Notes: generated from the sequence alone by a model not told the origin. A stretch of DNA of 64,000 bases from Crossaster papposus (GCA_037893245.1 JBAIAA010000261.1:1178001-1242000), one strand, 5' to 3'. Positions 1-11,490 are shown, counted from the stretch's first letter. Translations and numbers: made by a program.

Positions 1-3000
1 GATGTTCGTCTGCAATGCTCGTGGCGAGGACGTTGGTTTGCTTTCTGACGTCGGGGTCGTCTTCGTCGAGCTGGGGCTGTTCGCTGGGGCTGAGTTCGAT
101 CATTTCCGTCGGCGTTTGCTCTCCTCCCCAGAGAAACTTGGGTCCTTGGAACCAACGGGTGCCTTTTAGTTGGTTGGCGGGGACAGATATTGAGGCGATA
201 TCGGCGGGGTTTTCATGTGTGGAAACGTGGTGCCATTGGCTGGGTTTCGACACCTTGTGTATGCTGTGGACTCTGTTCGCCATGTATACGTGAAACCGTT
301 TTGACTCGTTCGCTATGTACCCAATTACGACCTTGCTGTCTGTGTAGTACGTAATGTCGTCAATGGCTGTACTCTCTCTGAATTCAGGGGTTACCGTTTG
401 AACGAGTGTTGTTGCCAGCACTGCGGCACAGAGCTCCAGGCGGGGCACGGACACTGCGTGGGAGGGCGTGACCTTTGCTTTGGCCATCAGGAATGAGACA
501 TGGGGTTCTCCATCTTTGTTGACAAGACGTAAATATGCAACAGCTCCAATGGCACGCATGCTGGCGTCGGAGAAAACGTGGAGTTCCCTTCTCCTAACTG
601 GCCCAAAGTCTGGTGGTTGGTAACATCGTTGTATTTGGATGTCCTCTAGTTGGTGTAGGGAGTTGCGCCAGCGTAGCCACTTAGGTAGCCACTCTTTGGG
701 GAGGGGCTTGTCCCATGTGTCATGTGATGATGCGCTTGTCTCTTTCTTGATCTCCGTGTTGATCTCACGCAGTATGATTTTGCCTTCGATGGTGACGGGA
801 GCTATGAAACCCAGGGGATCAAAGATGGAGCTGGCGATGGACAAAACTCCCCGCCGTGAGAACGGTTTGTCTTGTAGATTCACCTTGAATGTGAAGCAGT
901 CATCTCCCAGGGACCAATACACCCCAAGAGATCTCTGAGTTGGCAACTCATCATTGTCGAGGTCGAGGTTTTGAAGGTTTTTTGCTCTCGCCTCTTCTGG
1001 TAGTGCATTCATCACCCCCGTGTCGTTAGAGGCTATCTTGTGGAAGCGTAGATTCCTTGTGGACAGTGCCTGTCTGGTGCGCTGGATGAGGCTTAGTGCT
1101 GTGTGGCTGTCAGGCACGGAAGTCAGGCCATCGTCAACATAAAAGTCACGGTGGATGAACTCCGTCACGTCTTCTCCCTGACTTGATGTACACTCATTGG
1201 CGATCATCCGGAGGCCGAAGGTAGCCACAGCGGGGGATGAAACGTTACCAAAAAGATGGACGTTCATTCGGTACTCAGCTGTGGGCTCCTCAGGGTTGTT
1301 ATTTTCGAACCACAAGAAGCGCAGGAAGTCTCGGTGTTTCGGATTGACGTGGAAGTTGTGGAACATCTGTTCCACGTCTCCCATCACGGCGACCTTGTTC
1401 AGCCGGAATCTGAGGAGGATTCCAAGCAAGCTGTCAATGTGGTCAGGTCCCTGAAGGAGCATCTTGTTGAGGGAGGTTCCGGCGAATTCGGCGCTGGCGT
1501 CGAAAACCACGCGAATGTCGGGTTTTCTCGGATTTTGGACCGCAAAGTGGGGAAGATACCATACTGCACCATTTGAGGGAGTCAGCTCTTCCTTCGGTAC
1601 TGGGCTGGCATGATTCCTCGTCAGAATCTTTTCGAAGAAAGCAATGTATCTCTTCATCGTTTCTGGTTTCTTCCGCAGGGTTCTCATCAGATTGTCGAGT
1701 CTGCTCCGAGCTTGAGAGCGATTGTTTGGGAGAGTTATCTGCTCTGACTTGAAGGGCAGTGGAAACTCCAGGTTTCCTACGGAGTTAATCTGGGCACCTT
1801 TGGTCATGATGTCGATGAACTGCCGGTCTTCCACTGACAGTGCCCTTGCGTCGTCTTCGGATGTTTCCTTGTAGAGGTTGTTGGTTGTACCTGAGCGGTG
1901 CGGCATTGAAGGAAATTCTCTCACGTGGATGTGGTTTTCACAGAAGTCTGAGTCAGCTGGCAGTTGTTGGAGACTCGTGCGGCTGACTGAGATGTGGGGC
2001 CTTCCTTTGGCGACAGCCATGCACACCTGGCCGGATACTGTCCAACCAAGATCCGTACGCTGGGCCCACGGTGTGCCTCGGGGACCGTTGCGGGATTCTC
2101 TAACCTTCAGGGGCTCAGGGCAGTTGCGCCCTATGAGAAGGGTGATTTCAACGTCTTCCTTCAGTTCTGGTATTTTGTCTGCCAGTGACTTCAGATGAGG
2201 GAATTTTAGGCAGAACTCTGGTCGGGGTACTTCGTTCTTGTCGCCAGGGATATGGCTGTTCTCGACGACGGTGGGTAGTTTTTCCTTCTTCCCGTCTAGG
2301 GATTCAACTATGAGGCCACTCGCTCGTCTTCCTTCTGTAATAACTCTGCTTCCATTGCACGTGGAAAGTTCGTACGGGTAGGTTGGGCCCGTAAGATGGA
2401 GTATGTCAAAGATTTCTGGGCTTGCCAGACAGGCGTTCGATTGGTCGTCGAGTATAACGTACCCGGTGATGGATCTCTCTGGGCGGTCCTGGTGGTATAT
2501 TCTGCACAAAACTATCTTGGAACACGACCTGGCAAGGGGGCAGCTCAGGAATCTTGTGCATTTGGTGTTTGCATCTGATGTAGGGGGAGAATAAGGCGGA
2601 GACACTTTGTCCTTGGGCTTCTCAGGGTTGACTTCTTGGCCGTCCTGTCTGCGCATCATGTGCATGAAGGAGGCATGGCCGGTATCTTTGCACTTCTTGC
2701 ACTGTACTGCGGTGGTGCAGTCTCTAATCCTGTGCCTGTTTCCGCACTTGAAGCACAGGCCTCTTTCCTTGCAAAAATCCCTTCTCTCTTGAATGGGTTT
2801 TCTGCTGAATGAGATGCAATCTGAGATGTGGTGCCCTATTTTGTCGTGGTATAGGCACTGCTGTGGGTCTTGTCCTTTGGCAGACGGCGATGACGTTGCC
2901 ATGACGCTAATAGCGGGGTTGCGGTTCTTCACCGACCTTTCGGTAGTAGTGGGTAGGGTCTGGTTGGGCGGATATAGCTCGGGGTCGTTGTGCATCGTTG

Positions 3001-4534
3001 CTTTCTCGGCTAGGAATTTCGCTAACACGGTGAAGGGAGGATATCTGTCAAACTCCTTCTTGTGCTGGGATCCAAGCTTCCTCCACGTATTGTGAATATG
3101 CTGGGGAAGTTTGTCCAGAAGAGGATGCAGGTTGTGCGAATAATTCAAGACAGAGAGGTCGGGCAGGTCCTCCATCTGTGCCGCTACGTCTGCACACAAA
3201 TCTGCAAGTTCTCGTAACTTCTTGTTCTCGCCTGCCTTGAATCGGGGGAAATCCATGAGCTTGCGGATAATTTCAGTGGTGATTTTTGTCTTGTTGCCGA
3301 AACGCTCTTCTAGTTCTCGCCACGCTTCCTTGTAGGCCGTATCAGGGGAAGAGACGTACCGGTGGCGGAAACGGTCGACGAGCTTTTTGACCTCCCCTCT
3401 GGTGTATTTCGCCAGAAAGGCGAGCTTCTGCGTTGCCGGAGTGGGGGCCTGGTTTATCATCGTCTCGAACGACGACCGCCAAGGCTGAAACATTATGGGA
3501 TCGCCTTCGTACACGTCGGGTTCTTGAGTTGGTTGTCTTTGGTGAGCGAGTGTGTTTGTGATTTCCCGTGTTACTGCGAGTAGCGAGTTCTCTTGTGATG
3601 GTTTCGTCTGGCTTGGGCTGCTAGCATTTTGGCTCAGGGAGTCGACAGGTGCGTGTTTGTCAGGGGGGAATGGCGAGTTTGACCGTGGGATTGAAGAGGC
3701 TGGATTAAAGACAGGTGCTGTTGGTTGAAGCTTGCTCGTCAGGGCCGACTGTTGGTTAAGGAACTGCAACGCGTGGTCATTTGACGAGTGATGGGGTGAC
3801 GTCAGACATGCCCCATTCTCTTCTTCCACTTGGAGGATTGCCTCGGCTCGTGACTGCTCAACAGCGGCTAGTTGTTGGGCCTTTAGTATTCGAAGCTCGG
3901 CTTCGACGGTAGCTTGCTCCATCCTCTCCTCAATTTCTCGTCTAGCTTGTTTGATTTTGTGGTCGGCGGTACGCTTGGCGATGACCTCTTCAAACTGTGC
4001 GTTTCGGGCCGCGGCTGCTGCTGCAGCGATGGCTCGTACCTTAATGCTCTGGTGCGACGATGTCGATATGTTCGATGATCTTCGTGAGCGAGCAGACCGG
4101 TGAGTGCTGGTTGATTTCATCTCTAGGGTGAGTTGGTAGACTCGTTCAGAGAATTGCGTGATGGCGTTATTGGCCTCATCGATGTTTTCTAGGACGACCA
4201 CTTTGGTTTTTATTCTTTCTTCATTCATGTCTCCGGTTTTGTCCTTCTCGTACAGTTGCTCGAGCCTGGACCACGCTTCACGGTAGGACTGTAATGCAGC
4301 TTGTGTATCGGAAAGGTTGCACCGTAGTGTCGTTACATCGTCATGGGCAGCTTTCAGGGCTTCTACGTCTTCTGACGCTCGTTTCCAGCTTTGATGAAGA
4401 GCTTTCTGGGCCTTGTCGATGTTGTTCATGAGAGCCTTGAGAGTTGGCTGGCTTTGTCGTTCCTCTCGGGCCAATTTGCCCGTGATGTCAGCATTGTCGC
4501 TCTTTTCAGACGGGGCGGGTGATGCCTCGGTCAT
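1..4534 (-). CDS. BEL/Pao gag-pol polyprotein, open at the window edge
   Basis: Minus-strand frame starting at ATG 4534 with no stop found down to base 1 (over 1,500 codons); segments checked by hand were all open. It lacks a stop inside the window. Order by approximate residue: an N-terminal charged, helical gag region; two zinc knuckles near 590-630 (CFKCGNRHRIRDC, then a CX2CX4HX4H type); a protease-like segment near 697 with ILDDQSNACLA, the DDQS form typical of this superfamily; reverse transcriptase with VEQMF near 1053 and FYVDDG near 1133; RNase H with FSDAS near 1322 and YTDSK near 1398. Gag and pol are in one frame. It looks intact in this window, so the copy may be young. The many plus-strand reading frames here are shadows. 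Confidence 0.88.
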   Translation of the reverse strand, partial: MTEASPAPSEKSDNADITGKLAREERQSQPTLKALMNNIDKAQKALHQSWKRASEDVEALKAAHDDVTTLRCNLSDTQAALQSYREAWSRLEQLYEKDKTGDMNEERIKTKVVVLENIDEANNAITQFSERVYQLTLEMKSTSTHRSARSRRSSNISTSSHQSIKVRAIAAAAAAARNAQFEEVIAKRTADHKIKQARREIEERMEQATVEAELRILKAQQLAAVEQSRAEAILQVEEENGACLTSPHHSSNDHALQFLNQQSALTSKLQPTAPVFNPASSIPRSNSPFPPDKHAPVDSLSQNASSPSQTKPSQENSLLAVTREITNTLAHQRQPTQEPDVYEGDPIMFQPWRSSFETMINQAPTPATQKLAFLAKYTRGEVKKLVDRFRHRYVSSPDTAYKEAWRELEERFGNKTKITTEIIRKLMDFPRFKAGENKKLRELADLCADVAAQMEDLPDLSVLNYSHNLHPLLDKLPQHIHNTWRKLGSQHKKEFDRYPPFTVLAKFLAEKATMHNDPELYPPNQTLPTTTERSVKNRNPAISVMATSSPSAKGQDPQQCLYHDKIGHHISDCISFSRKPIQERRDFCKERGLCFKCGNRHRIRDCTTAVQCKKCKDTGHASFMHMMRRQDGQEVNPEKPKDKVSPPYSPPTSDANTKCTRFLSCPLARSCSKIVLCRIYHQDRPERSITGYVILDDQSNACLASPEIFDILHLTGPTYPYELSTCNGSRVITEGRRASGLIVESLDGKKEKLPTVVENSHIPGDKNEVPRPEFCLKFPHLKSLADKIPELKEDVEITLLIGRNCPEPLKVRESRNGPRGTPWAQRTDLGWTVSGQVCMAVAKGRPHISVSRTSLQQLPADSDFCENHIHVREFPSMPHRSGTTNNLYKETSEDDARALSVEDRQFIDIMTKGAQINSVGNLEFPLPFKSEQITLPNNRSQARSRLDNLMRTLRKKPETMKRYIAFFEKILTRNHASPVPKEELTPSNGAVWYLPHFAVQNPRKPDIRVVFDASAEFAGTSLNKMLLQGPDHIDSLLGILLRFRLNKVAVMGDVEQMFHNFHVNPKHRDFLRFLWFENNNPEEPTAEYRMNVHLFGNVSSPAVATFGLRMIANECTSSQGEDVTEFIHRDFYVDDGLTSVPDSHTALSLIQRTRQALSTRNLRFHKIASNDTGVMNALPEEARAKNLQNLDLDNDELPTQRSLGVYWSLGDDCFTFKVNLQDKPFSRRGVLSIASSIFDPLGFIAPVTIEGKIILREINTEIKKETSASSHDTWDKPLPKEWLPKWLRWRNSLHQLEDIQIQRCYQPPDFGPVRRRELHVFSDASMRAIGAVAYLRLVNKDGEPHVSFLMAKAKVTPSHAVSVPRLELCAAVLATTLVQTVTPEFRESTAIDDITYYTDSKVVIGYIANESKRFHVYMANRVHSIHKVSKPSQWHHVSTHENPADIASISVPANQLKGTRWFQGPKFLWGGEQTPTEMIELSPSEQPQLDEDDPDVRKQTNVLATSIADEH

Positions 4535-4649
4535 GTTGACTCTTATGCAGTGTGTAAACTTGTTGTTGTTGAGCCTGATGAAGTCAAATTTATCACAGTC
4601 ATTTCACTGTACTGGATTCAGCTATAAGCGTAGCCTCAGGGAGACGGTA

Positions 4650-4664
4650 GCGCAAGTTCCACCA
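4650..4664 (-). promoter_or_regulatory. probable tRNA primer-binding site of BEL/Pao copy A
   Basis: On the minus strand TGGTGGAACTTGCGC lies four bases inside the LTR end. A TGG-initial sequence just inside a 5' LTR is expected to pair with a tRNA 3' CCA end. I could not name the tRNA. Confidence 0.45.
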
Positions 4665-4668
4665 GTGG

Positions 4669-5292
4669 TGTCAACCACGCAAATAAAGAAAAATGCCCGG
4701 AGGTCAGAGCTTCGGTTTCCACACTTCTTTAATAAACGCGGTGAACTGTAAAGAACAATACAGGACATAAACTACTTTAAAACTTGGATAAATGAACAAG
4801 GAAACTACATAAACACTAAGCAAGCGCGCATAAATTCATTCAGCAGCTGGTGCTAAAATGCGCATGAAAATGTCTCCTAATCTTAATATAAATGTATGTG
4901 TACAAAGCCAAGATACTTGATGGAAAAGAGAATACATCAAAACATCATGGAAAAGAGAATACATACAAAACTAAACAACACTCGGGAATCATCATAAGAT
5001 TGCTTGTAAAATACTCACATGACTGTGGTTCATGAGAGGGAAAAGACTTCAGGAAAGTTGTAGGGAGTAGGCTGATATTAACTAGCAATAGACAATGAAT
5101 ATCACGATTTTCTGAGACAACTATAGGAATAAAGTGGTTTCAAATGCTAAGTGTGGCGAGTAGAGACGGTATGCTATTCTCCTTCAGAAAAGTGGTCTCC
5201 GTGAAGGGCGCCCTCAAGAAGGCTCTGCAAAGTACCTGTAGTCGTGTAAAAAGTGAATGGCGCCCCCTAGGTGAAGGTAGGGACCAAAACAC
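4669..5292 (-). repeat. BEL/Pao LTR (5' LTR of copy A, also 3' LTR of copy B)
   Basis: About 624 bp, read on the minus strand as TGTTTTGG...GTTGACA, with TGT...ACA ends. The right boundary is firm: homology to the second LTR fragment stops at 5292 and 7240. A polypurine tract (AGGCGGGGAG on the minus strand) lies immediately before it on the pol side at about 5293-5302. The left boundary is placed from the TG/CA rule and the primer site. It sits between two tandem copies and so serves both. Confidence 0.75.
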
Positions 5293-5357
5293 TCCCCGCC
5301 TAAAAATTACCGGGAGATTTTTAAACTAAAGCCGTGGAGCTCAGCGAGCGGGTTCGT

Positions 5358-7000
5358 CTACTCAGCAGAAGGTGCCTTCTCCAAGACTATAAGTTCGGAT
5401 ATGGGTCGCAGGTAGGTTCGCCGTGTGCCGTTGGAACAGACCATGATGTCGGCCTTGCGGACTTTTCCGTCATCGCTGGGGTAGGTCTTTGTCACGCGTG
5501 CGAGTGGCCACTTGTTCCTGTGGAGTTCCTTCTGTCTGAGAAGTACAACATCTCCTTTGCAGACGTTGGACTTGCTCTGGTTCCATTTTTGCCGGGGCTG
5601 GAGACTCTGCAGGTACTCCTTACGCCATCTTGTCCAGAACTGGTCGGCAAGATACTGAACACGTCGCCAGCGTTGTCTCCCATATAGATCTTCTTTGACG
5701 AATTGGTCCAGGGGTGCCTCTAAGGGTTGCGTCTTCAGGGTCAGAAGCATGGCCGGGGTAAGTGCTTGGGCGTCATTCGGGTCCGACGAGAGAGCCGTGA
5801 TAGGTCTGGAATTCACTATAGCACTGGCCTCTGCCATGAAGGTGGTGAGCACATCGTGGGTAAGCTGATGCTTTCCTAGTTGAAGGAACATGGAATCCAG
5901 GATGCGCCGAATTGTCCGGATCAGGCGTTCCCAGATTCCTCCGAAGTGGGACGCCTTAGGGGGATTGAAGATCCACTCGCAGTTTTTTGTGGTCAGGTAC
6001 TTTGTGATTTCTTCTTGACTCAGCTTGCCCTCCGCACCGACGAAGTTTGTGCCTCTATCGCATCTGAGGCGGGCAACAGGGCCTCGAAGTGCAACAAATC
6101 TTCTCAGTGCTGAGATAAAGGCGGATGTATCCATGGCTTAAATGACCTCAAGGTGCACCGCTCTAATGCATAGACAGGTGAATATGACGGCCCACCTCTT
6201 TGCCTCCGCTAGGCCGCCTCGTGTCTTCCTTGCCGTAACTGTCCAAGGGCCAAACACGTCCATGCCGACGTTTGTGAATGGAGGTGTCGTCTGGAGCCTG
6301 TCGACTGGTAGGTCAGACATTATCTGGGTGAGCGGCTTGCCTCTAAGTCTGCGACATGTCGTGCACTGGTTAATGATACTTCGGACGATACCGTGGGCTC
6401 CGATGACCCATTTGCCTCCGTTGCGGACAGCTGCAAGGGTCATGTGACGTCCAAGGTGTTGGGTCTCACGGTGAAAGTGCTCAATGACGAGCTTGGAGAC
6501 GTGGCTGTTCTTGGGCAGGAGAAGAGGGTGTCGTCCTCCGAGATCTAGGTCTGCTCGCCGGAGCCTGCCACCGACTCGAATCAGTCCATCTTTATCCAGG
6601 AATGGGTTGAGCTGGTACATGGGGCTCTTCTTCCTCACAGAACCTTTGGCTGACTTCAGGAGTGTCATCTCTTCGGCAAAGTGGGACGCCTGGACAGCAT
6701 GGAGTATTACCCTTTCAGCGTGTTGTAGATCGTCGAGGGAAGCTCTAGCATGTGCTGGCAGGTTTGGGCCGTCAAATTGGTTGGGACGGGTGTCTTTGCT
6801 GTGTTTAGCTTTGTAGGTTCTCGCCTTTGCCACCAGAGTTGCTATTGCTTTTCTGAGGGAGAGCCAGGTAGAAAAGCGTGAGAACCTCTCGCATGTCAGA
6901 CCTTGTTTGTTGGCGTTTGCGGGCAAACCCTGATGTTCGTCTGCAATGCTCGTGGCGAGGACGTTGGTTTGCTTTCTGACGTCGGGGTCGTCTTCGTCGA
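5358..7000 (-). pseudogene. BEL/Pao pol 3' end: integrase, one in-frame stop
   Basis: A single minus-strand frame broken only by a TAA at 6138-6140, between the sequences HLEVI and AMDTSAF. Visible parts are an H/H/C/C zinc-binding integrase N-terminus (HPLLLPKN, HLGRH, CTTCRR) at about 6345-6540, then the DDE core: Asp in GMDVFGPW, Asp in CDRGTNF and Glu in FGGIWERLIR, then a C-terminal DUF5641-like tail ending at TAG 5358. The stop falls just after the first catalytic block, so the enzyme would be truncated. Upstream domains were lost by the deletion at 7000/7001. Confidence 0.88.
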
Positions 7001-7240
7001 AAGTTGTAGGGAGTAGGCTGATATTAACTAGCAATAGACAATGAATATCACGATTTTCTGAGACAACTATAGGAATAAAGTGGTTTCAAATGCTAAGAGT
7101 GTGGTGAGTAGAGACGGTATGCTATTCTCCTTCAGAAAAGTGGTCTCCGTGAAGGGCGCCCTCAAGAAGGCTCTGCAAAGTACCTGTAGTCGTGTAAAAA
7201 GTGAATGGCGCCCCCTAGGTGAAGGTAGGGACCAAAACAG
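7001..7240 (-). repeat. truncated BEL/Pao LTR of copy B
   Basis: Matches the outer 239 bp of the LTR at 5054-5292 and ends at the same CCAAAACA (plus strand). The inner ~385 bp of the LTR are missing because of the fusion to pol. Confidence 0.85.
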
Positions 7241-8600
7241 ATTTTAATTTAAATTTGTTTCCAAAAAGACAAATTTTGGCAAATTTGGATAAAAAGGCAA
7301 GGCTAACTCCTCACAATTTTAATTGTACTTTTATCAACATTTTCTAAAATTTGACTTTTTGAAAAAATAAAAATTGTAAATGGTTAGCCTTGCATTTTTA
7401 TCAAAATTGGCCAAAATGTGACTTTTTGAAAAATAATTTATTGTGGGTCTTGTTGCCTACCAACTGAACCACAAGGCCATTCCAACAGGAGACATTCTTT
7501 AAAAGTTTAAATGTTATTCTTACAAATTAAAGTAAAGCTTTAATTTTGTTTTCTGGTGGAAGAAAAAAAAGTTGGGTTGATCAGTCGTTGGGCTTATGAG
7601 CCCGCACTAACCGCCACATAGGACTCTTCTAGGGTCTCGGCGTTCCTGACCCACCATTTTCTTCTCCTGTCTGTCCCGGCATTCATGCAGCCCGAAGTCA
7701 AGCCCCATAAAAGGGAGGAAACAAGGCGGCACCCTAAGCGCTGATGCCCGAGTGACCATTAAATGTTCTGAACCTATAAGAAGATGCTAACCTGATCTTA
7801 GCAGTCAGTCCTAACACTAACAGCAGCGCCTAGCAAGATACCGTTGGTACTTTGGGGCGGTTTTTAAAACCATTTAAAGCAAATGACTGAGTGCAGGCGG
7901 TAAAGGTAAAAGTAAAAGTAATAAACTTATGCCGTATTCGAACCCGCCAACGTCGACTGTGGGTCATGTTGCCTACCAACTGGGCCACAAGGTTATTGCA
8001 ACAAACGACACTCTCTTAACGTTTAAATTATATGCGTGCATTTTATGCAGAGAGTCTAAGATTTGGTGATTGTTTTCGGTCGGAGAATTTGTGTGGAATA
8101 GACGAATATCATTCGACTCAAACCACTCGCATCATTGGGTATCTGTCACATGCGCATAATGCATACGATAGTCTGGAACAGATAATTTAGGGGATTAGTA
8201 TTTTAGATCAAATATTGCTACACTGACCTTATTTAAAGTGTGTTTATATACGACAAAGGAAAAATAAAAACAAGGAAAATGCTTTTCTAAGCTGTAGTCT
8301 TGTTCGCAGATCCTGCTTGAGATCAATCAGAGCAATGTATAGACGTCGGATAAATATCAGGTTAGGGAACCAGACTTTTGATCGAACTAAATTGGATAAA
8401 CTGCGAAGGGGAAGGGAGGGGTGGCAATATTTGAAAATGGTCTTTTAGTATATTTTAATTGTTTCAAAATTACACTTTTCTTGAAAATAACAAGTTGAGA
8501 CTATTATTTCAAAATAATAAGTACATGTACTTTCTTTTGTTCGAATGTTGCACATACCTTTTGTGTAAATAATGTTTCCTTTAAAAGAATTAGACACTAG
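7241..8600. other. intergenic, AT-rich, with two tRNA-like fragments
   Basis: No gene recognised. Two related minus-strand fragments near 7440-7490 and 7935-8005 carry a tRNA-like A box (TGGCCCAGTTGGTAGG) and, in the second, a B box (GGTTCGAATAC). They look like heads of a tRNA-derived SINE. The block 7590-7870 is GC-richer but unassigned. Confidence 0.4.
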
Positions 8601-8940
8601 GTGGCATGGGTGGCTTGTGTGTAAAGCGCTTGCCTCTCACCAATGTGGCCCGGGTTCGATTCCCGGCCCGGACCATATGTGAGTAGAGTTGTGCGTTGGT
8701 CCTCTCCTTTGCCCCGAGGGTTTTTTCCAGGTCATCCGGTTTTCCTCCCTCCTGAAAAATCAAACATTTTCGATCTCTGGCTGTGCTTCGTAGTCATATA
8801 TGAGTCGATGTGGCCGGCTGCCGTAGGCGCCTTTACGTGCCAGCGACTCGACCACGTTGTAGCCGCGTCCTTCGCAATTCAGCACACCAGCTGCGAGTAA
8901 GGATGATTAGCCTCCCAAATTATTATTATTACTTTTGTAT
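8601..8940 (+). mobile_element. tRNA-derived SINE (family A)
   Basis: A tRNA-like head at about 8604-8674 carries an A-box-like segment and the B box GGTTCGATTCCC. It is followed by a body with the phrase TTTTCCAGGTCATCCGGTTT, common to invertebrate tRNA-SINEs, and an ATT-repeat tail. Only one copy is seen in the window. Confidence 0.7.
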
Positions 8941-8982
8941 CTGATGTTTATTATTATTAATTATTATTAATTATTATTATTA

Positions 8983-9240
8983 ATTTGTTTCTGGTAATGA
9001 AACCAAGGATCTCCCAAAAGCGCTCTAGGCACTGTAGCTCGTAAGCCTGTGGAGAGAAGACAATGAGAAGAAAATACGGTTTTAGAGGTGGGAAGAAAAC
9101 CTCCAGAAGAATATCTAGAAGAAAACCCACGGAATCAAGCAGGGACCGAAAACCCAATTCACATAATTGGCCCAGGCGGGGTTCGAACCCGGGTCATAGC
9201 GGTGAAAGACGAGGAAATAACCACTACGCCAACCAGACTC
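8983..9240 (-). mobile_element. tRNA-derived SINE, family B copy 1
   Basis: Read on the minus strand: tRNA-like head with A box TGGCGTAGTGGTT and B box GGTTCGAACCC, then a body with TTCTGGAGGTTTTC and ending in ATT repeats. Related copies lie at 19858, 25592 and 49158. Confidence 0.75.
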
Positions 9241-9242
9241 CC

Positions 9243-9280
9243 ATGTTCTATGTTCTATGTTCTATGTTCTATGTTCTATT
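9243..9280 (+). repeat. (TTCTATG)n simple repeat
   Basis: About five tandem copies of the 7-mer TTCTATG directly abutting the SINE head. Confidence 0.9.
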
Positions 9281-9299
9281 ACTATTTTATTGATGGAAA

Positions 9300-11490
9300 A
9301 TTCAGAAGTAAGTGATAAAACGTGCGCATACTTATTCAAGGGAGACAGTCTGTCCCACTAATCGTTAGGCAAATATAATCGTTCTTTAAAATACTTTAAT
9401 GTACATGTATGACTGTAATACCAATGGTGTGATGTCCTTGTTTTTTTCGAATAAATAAACATCTATCGCGAACAGCGGAATAATCATGATCCATTGACGA
9501 TGTGCTGCAGAACATGGTTCTCGAATACCATGCCATGTAGTAGACCATGGGACGTAGTCACAAAATCTTTTGTAGAAAGTCCTTTTCGTGATCTTCGCCT
9601 TGGTAGTTGATAACACTTTCACAAATTGATCTTTAGGGCATATTTAACAACATCTAGGATGTTCATTTTTGCAAAAGTAGCATTCTGGAGAGTTATTTCA
9701 CAAAATAGCATGGGGCAAGTTAGTCTTTATCGCCTTGTTTTTAATAAAATATTGCCCCAAAGCCACTTCGCCTCATACTTTTCGACCTAATATTGCATAT
9801 TGACTCAAGCCAACTCTGTACGTAACAGGGCAATGTTTTTCCCTTTTACCCATGTTTACATGTAAATCACTCCCTTTAGCTTGATGGGTGCCCACATTGG
9901 GTGCTCATATTTAAGTGTGTTATTAGATATTTGATTAATAAATAAAATGGCTTATTCAATCTGCAATATTGTGGGGTTTTGTTAAGGGGGGGGGGGGGGG
10001 AGGGTAATCAGCTGTTTTGTTTAAAGTGGTCATTTAAATGGTTTCATGTAAGGCAAGCTTGTAATAAAATACATAATAATGAAATACCTCAAAAAATCGA
10101 TCCACACAATATCTACTGTTTGTCGTTTAAATTCTGTGCTCACTTATTATTTAATGTGGAACATAACATTGCAAAGTGATATTAAATTAAATAGAATTAC
10201 ATACAAATTTAGAATTAACAAATAAATGTTTACAATTTGCGGCCCTGTACCAACTGTTTGGTTGCTGTCGGTCCACGAGTGATGCCTGCCCCACACTACA
10301 GTTTTATTTTACACTGGATCTGTAACCTTACTGGGCAATACTGAATTGTTTCTAAACAATAATATTGTGATTACAGTCAATGTTGTAATAACATTTGCAA
10401 TGACAGAAATGGGGAACCGTAAGCACAATTGGAAAAAATGAATTACCTCGAAATTTGTGTAAATGCTTATATTGGAATAAGTACCCTTTAGGATACCAAT
10501 TAGCGTAAGTTTTTACAGTATTAAGGAGACCAGTGTCATTTGGGAGACATTTCGAGGTCTCCCTAACGTTCCAACTACAAGAAGGAGATACACTTTTAAA
10601 AACATTTAACAGTCCAGATCGATAGAGCAGGGTCCTAAATGCATAAATATAAAACTTCGTGGAAAAAGCTCTAGGTAAAAACGGGTTAGGTTGCAGTAAA
10701 GAAAGACAGATTTTGTGCACGTCTTTATGAAGATGTCTTTATGAAGATGTCTCCCTAATTAAATGTACCATATACCATTATTATTATTTCCACAAAAGGG
10801 ATTTAATAATACACTTCCCCTGTTCAACATGATAACTGAAGGTGTAAACAAAATGCTTCTGACTTGTCTTAAATATCGTCTGTCAGTTAGTATACAAAAC
10901 CAGTTCCTGCATAATTATCTCAACTTTTTAATTAAAATTTAGTAAGAATTATAACAATCTCAAAATCACTTAAGTGAGCACATTAATGTTGCAATTTTCA
11001 CAACCCATGCGAGTTTTGGCAGACGGTGTACATGGCTGACAGGACATGCTTCTAACGTTGGAGCTTGAATGGTAGGCTGGCACTGGATCTGAGTAAATGC
11101 TTCTTTGGAGATCTGTCATCAACACTGCTTGTTTCCTTATTAGCAACTGCATATAAGGTTGAATCTTGGGAGAAACAAGAGGTGGACAAATACAATTAAT
11201 GATGGTGTTTTGAATGACTTGTTACGAAAAAAGACATTTGAAAAGTAATAATGGTCAATGTAGCCCCACTTTAGGCTTCATTCATGCAGTTTGGCAATGG
11301 TGATGGAGCCGGACCGAAGCCTATAAGTATAAGCCGGGGTTGAGAATAAGGCCTTTGGGTTACAAAATGACTGAGAATAGATGCCGAATTTCTCAAAATG
11401 TTTGAGGTGAGATTTAGGCATTAATCCAGATAATACAAGCTGAGCGATTATATAATACATCCAGTATAATTACAACTCTACAGTTCCTCG
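9300..11490. other. intergenic, no gene recognised
   Basis: AT-rich sequence with a 15-G run at 9986-10000. The longest frame (10352-10720, minus) shows no recognisable domain and I do not call it a gene. Confidence 0.4.

Larger units (their letters stand above)
1..5292 (-). mobile_element. BEL/Pao LTR retrotransposon, copy A (5' LTR, gag and most of pol)
   Basis: Reading the minus strand, an LTR (5292 down to 4669) is followed by a primer-binding-like site and one long gag-pol frame that runs off the left edge of the window. The order gag, DDQS-type protease, reverse transcriptase with YVDD, RNase H, then integrase (seen in copy B) is that of BEL/Pao elements. The 3' end and second LTR of this copy lie outside the window. 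Its last 70 bases (1-70) repeat at 6931-7000 in copy B, so the two copies overlap in the linker before integrase. Confidence 0.9.
5358..7240 (-). mobile_element. BEL/Pao copy B, internally deleted (LTR fragment fused to 3' pol)
   Basis: The LTR fragment 7001-7240 matches 5054-5292 with small differences (for example a 2-bp insertion near 7090). At 7000/7001 it joins pol directly in the linker before integrase. Gag, protease, RT and RNase H are missing. Pol then runs to a TAG at 5358 and is followed by the polypurine tract and the shared LTR. The breakpoint shows about 2 bp of microhomology (GA). Confidence 0.8.

Noticed and set aside
15..4751. Many short plus-strand open frames in 15-4751
   Set aside because: All are shadows of the long minus-strand BEL gag-pol frame, which has clear zinc knuckles, YVDD and RNase H motifs.
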